Made by a program: the position numbers and the translations under genes
Assembly: GCA_016288675.1 (NCBI GenBank)
Contig: JAEELC010000103.1
Location: 1-5,260, forward strand
Origin: Acholeplasmatales bacterium
GTDB lineage: Bacteria; Bacillota_I; Bacilli_A; Acholeplasmatales; Anaeroplasmataceae
Direction of reading: 5' to 3'
DNA length: 5,260 bases
Part shown: positions 4,020 through 5,260 of the stretch, piece after piece
Layout of the letters: each line of letters opens with the position of its first letter
Position numbering within the stretch: the stretch's first letter is position 1
The notes under the pieces: model-generated
What the model was told of the DNA's origin: nothing
Database searches by the model: none
What the model saw: only the letters and a program-made list of their open reading frames with translations

Positions 4020-5260
4020 TTACTCATTTATTCCTTCTACTGCTTTTTTAAATTGAGTCTTATATAATTCAAAATAATAACCTTTCTTATGTAGAAGTTC
4101 ACTATGTGTTCCTTTTTCAACTACTTGTCCTTTATCCATTACAAGTATTAAATCACTATTAACAATAGTAGATAATCTATGAGCAATTATAAAGCTTGTA
4201 CGACCTTTTAATACATTTGAAATTGCATTTTGTATCTTTTGTTCACTTTTTGTATCAATCGAGCTTGTTGCTTCATCCAAGATTAAAATCTTAGGATTAG
4301 CTACAATAGCACGTGCAAAAGATATAAGTTGTCGCTCTCCTTGAGATAATCGTGAACCGCCTTCACCAACATTTGTATTATATTTATCAGGTAAAGCTTC
4401 GATAAAATCACGAGCGTCTACTATTTCTAAAGCTTTTATACATTCTTCATCTGTAGCACTTAAATTACCATAACGTACATTATCTAAGATAGAACCTGTA
4501 AATAATTGAGGTGATTGTAATACATATCCTATATTTGAATGTAACCAACCAATTGAACGTTCTTTATAATTTATATCATCAATTAATATTTCACCTTTTG
4601 TAGGTTCATAGAATCTACAAATTAAATTAACAATTGTAGATTTACCTGAACCAGTATGGCCTACTAAGGCTATACTTTGCCCATTTTTTACTTCAAGATT
4701 AAAATCAGATAATACTTCTTCACCTGTATTATAGTTAAAATCTACATGATTAAATTTAACAGAGCCTATAAGCTCTTCATAATTTTCTTTCTTAGGATTA
4801 TATATATCTCCGTATTTTTCAATAACTTGTGGATTATCTTTTATTTCTGGTTCTGTATTAATAAGAGAAATAATACGTTCAGCTGATGCTTCTGCCTGCT
4901 TAAAATCACCTAAAATTTGCGCAATTGACAATATAGGTCCAAACATCTTTAATGTATAATCAACACCAATGTAAATTTCTATTCCAGTTAATCCAAACAT
5001 TAAACCAGCATACATTACTGCAGATACATCTATATATGTTATTAAAAAAGCTATAGGTCCAAACATACTTGAAAAGGCAATAGCTATCAATGTAGTTCTT
5101 CTATATTTATTAGCTAAGCTATTAAAATCTTTCTTATTCTTATCTTCAATAACTAAAGATTTAGTTGTTTTACTACCTAAGAATCCTTCGCTAAATTTAC
5201 CAGTAACTTCACTATTAATCTTTCGTGAGCTTCTATAGCTCTTTAATATTTTCTTATTAA
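4020..5260 (-). CDS. ABC exporter, fused membrane and ATPase domains (5' end outside window)
   Basis: This is a type IV (MsbA/LmrA-like) exporter half-molecule that uses ATP to move a substrate, often a drug, lipid or peptide, out across the cell membrane. 412 residues are visible; full proteins have about 580-620, so roughly the first 170-200 are missing. Counting from the first complete codon, residues 1-57 are the cytoplasmic end of a membrane-domain helix (NSEVTGKFSEGFLGSKTTKS near 15-34 is typical), 58-120 hold the last membrane spans, and about 165-405 form the ATPase. Walker A is GHTGSGKST (200-208), Q-loop Q248, signature LSQGE (304-308), Walker B ILILDE (324-329, catalytic E329), D-loop SSID, and switch histidine H360. 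All catalytic residues are intact. The frame stays open to the right edge, so an in-frame TTG at 5088-5090 is not the start. Relatives often pair with a second exporter subunit; that gene would lie to the right. Substrate is unknown. Confidence 0.95.
   Translation of the reverse strand, partial: NKKILKSYRSSRKINSEVTGKFSEGFLGSKTTKSLVIEDKNKKDFNSLANKYRRTTLIAIAFSSMFGPIAFLITYIDVSAVMYAGLMFGLTGIEIYIGVDYTLKMFGPILSIAQILGDFKQAEASAERIISLINTEPEIKDNPQVIEKYGDIYNPKKENYEELIGSVKFNHVDFNYNTGEEVLSDFNLEVKNGQSIALVGHTGSGKSTIVNLICRFYEPTKGEILIDDINYKERSIGWLHSNIGYVLQSPQLFTGSILDNVRYGNLSATDEECIKALEIVDARDFIEALPDKYNTNVGEGGSRLSQGERQLISFARAIVANPKILILDEATSSIDTKSEQKIQNAISNVLKGRTSFIIAHRLSTIVNSDLILVMDKGQVVEKGTHSELLHKKGYYFELYKTQFKKAVEGINE

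Noticed and set aside
5088..5090. TTG as start codon of a 356-residue ABC protein
   Set aside because: The frame is open for 56 more codons to the window edge and the upstream translation is typical ABC membrane-domain sequence; there is no ribosome binding site before the TTG.
1..5260. Reassigned TGA codons (Mollicutes code)
   Set aside because: All tryptophans I checked in the proteins are TGG, and no reading frame is interrupted by TGA at a conserved Trp position; every visible stop is TAA.
1..5260. Mobile element, prophage, CRISPR array or defence island
   Set aside because: No transposase, integrase, direct-repeat/spacer array, att-like repeats or defence genes are visible; the gene set is housekeeping plus one exporter.

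Overview
The window is AT-rich, densely packed bacterial DNA that looks like a low-GC member of the Bacillota (Firmicutes), possibly an Erysipelotrichia- or Mollicutes-related lineage. The evidence is strong AAGGAG/AGGAGG ribosome binding sites, TATAAT promoters, intrinsic terminators with short loops, a T-box leader on a tRNA synthetase gene, and a pyrG transcript predicted to start with GGGC. All tryptophans I decoded are TGG and every visible stop is TAA, so the standard bacterial code fits. No mobile element, CRISPR array, rRNA or tRNA gene is visible.

Layout, left to right: the first 54 codons of CTP synthase (pyrG, minus strand, cut by the left edge) with its promoter and a short 71-nt leader (163-268); a zinc-ribbon/TM2 membrane protein (346-723, minus) with its own promoter and a strong terminator; an Xaa-Pro aminopeptidase of the M24 family (814-2046, minus); seryl-tRNA synthetase (2115-3401, minus) followed at once by its terminator; a 389-bp intergenic region (3402-3790) holding the serS T-box, the serS promoter and a divergent promoter; a 64-residue two-helix membrane protein (3791-3985, the only plus-strand gene); a terminator shared by two converging genes; and an ABC exporter with fused membrane and ATPase domains (4020 to beyond 5260, minus, 5' end outside the window).

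Most genes appear to be separate transcription units with their own promoter and/or terminator, so this is a row of housekeeping genes rather than one operon. Two units carry recognisable metabolite or tRNA sensing. serS has a complete T-box whose specifier reads UCU (Ser) and whose antiterminator bulge UGGC fits the G73 discriminator of tRNA-Ser. pyrG has the GGGC start and nearby CUCCC tract linked to CTP-dependent reiterative transcription, but its leader lacks an obvious downstream terminator.

I see no wholly new system. The points most worth a second look are the compact pyrG leader, the archaeal-like character of the SerRS, the AUGUAAUG start-stop overlap before the small membrane protein, and the inverted repeat overlapping the TM2-gene promoter.
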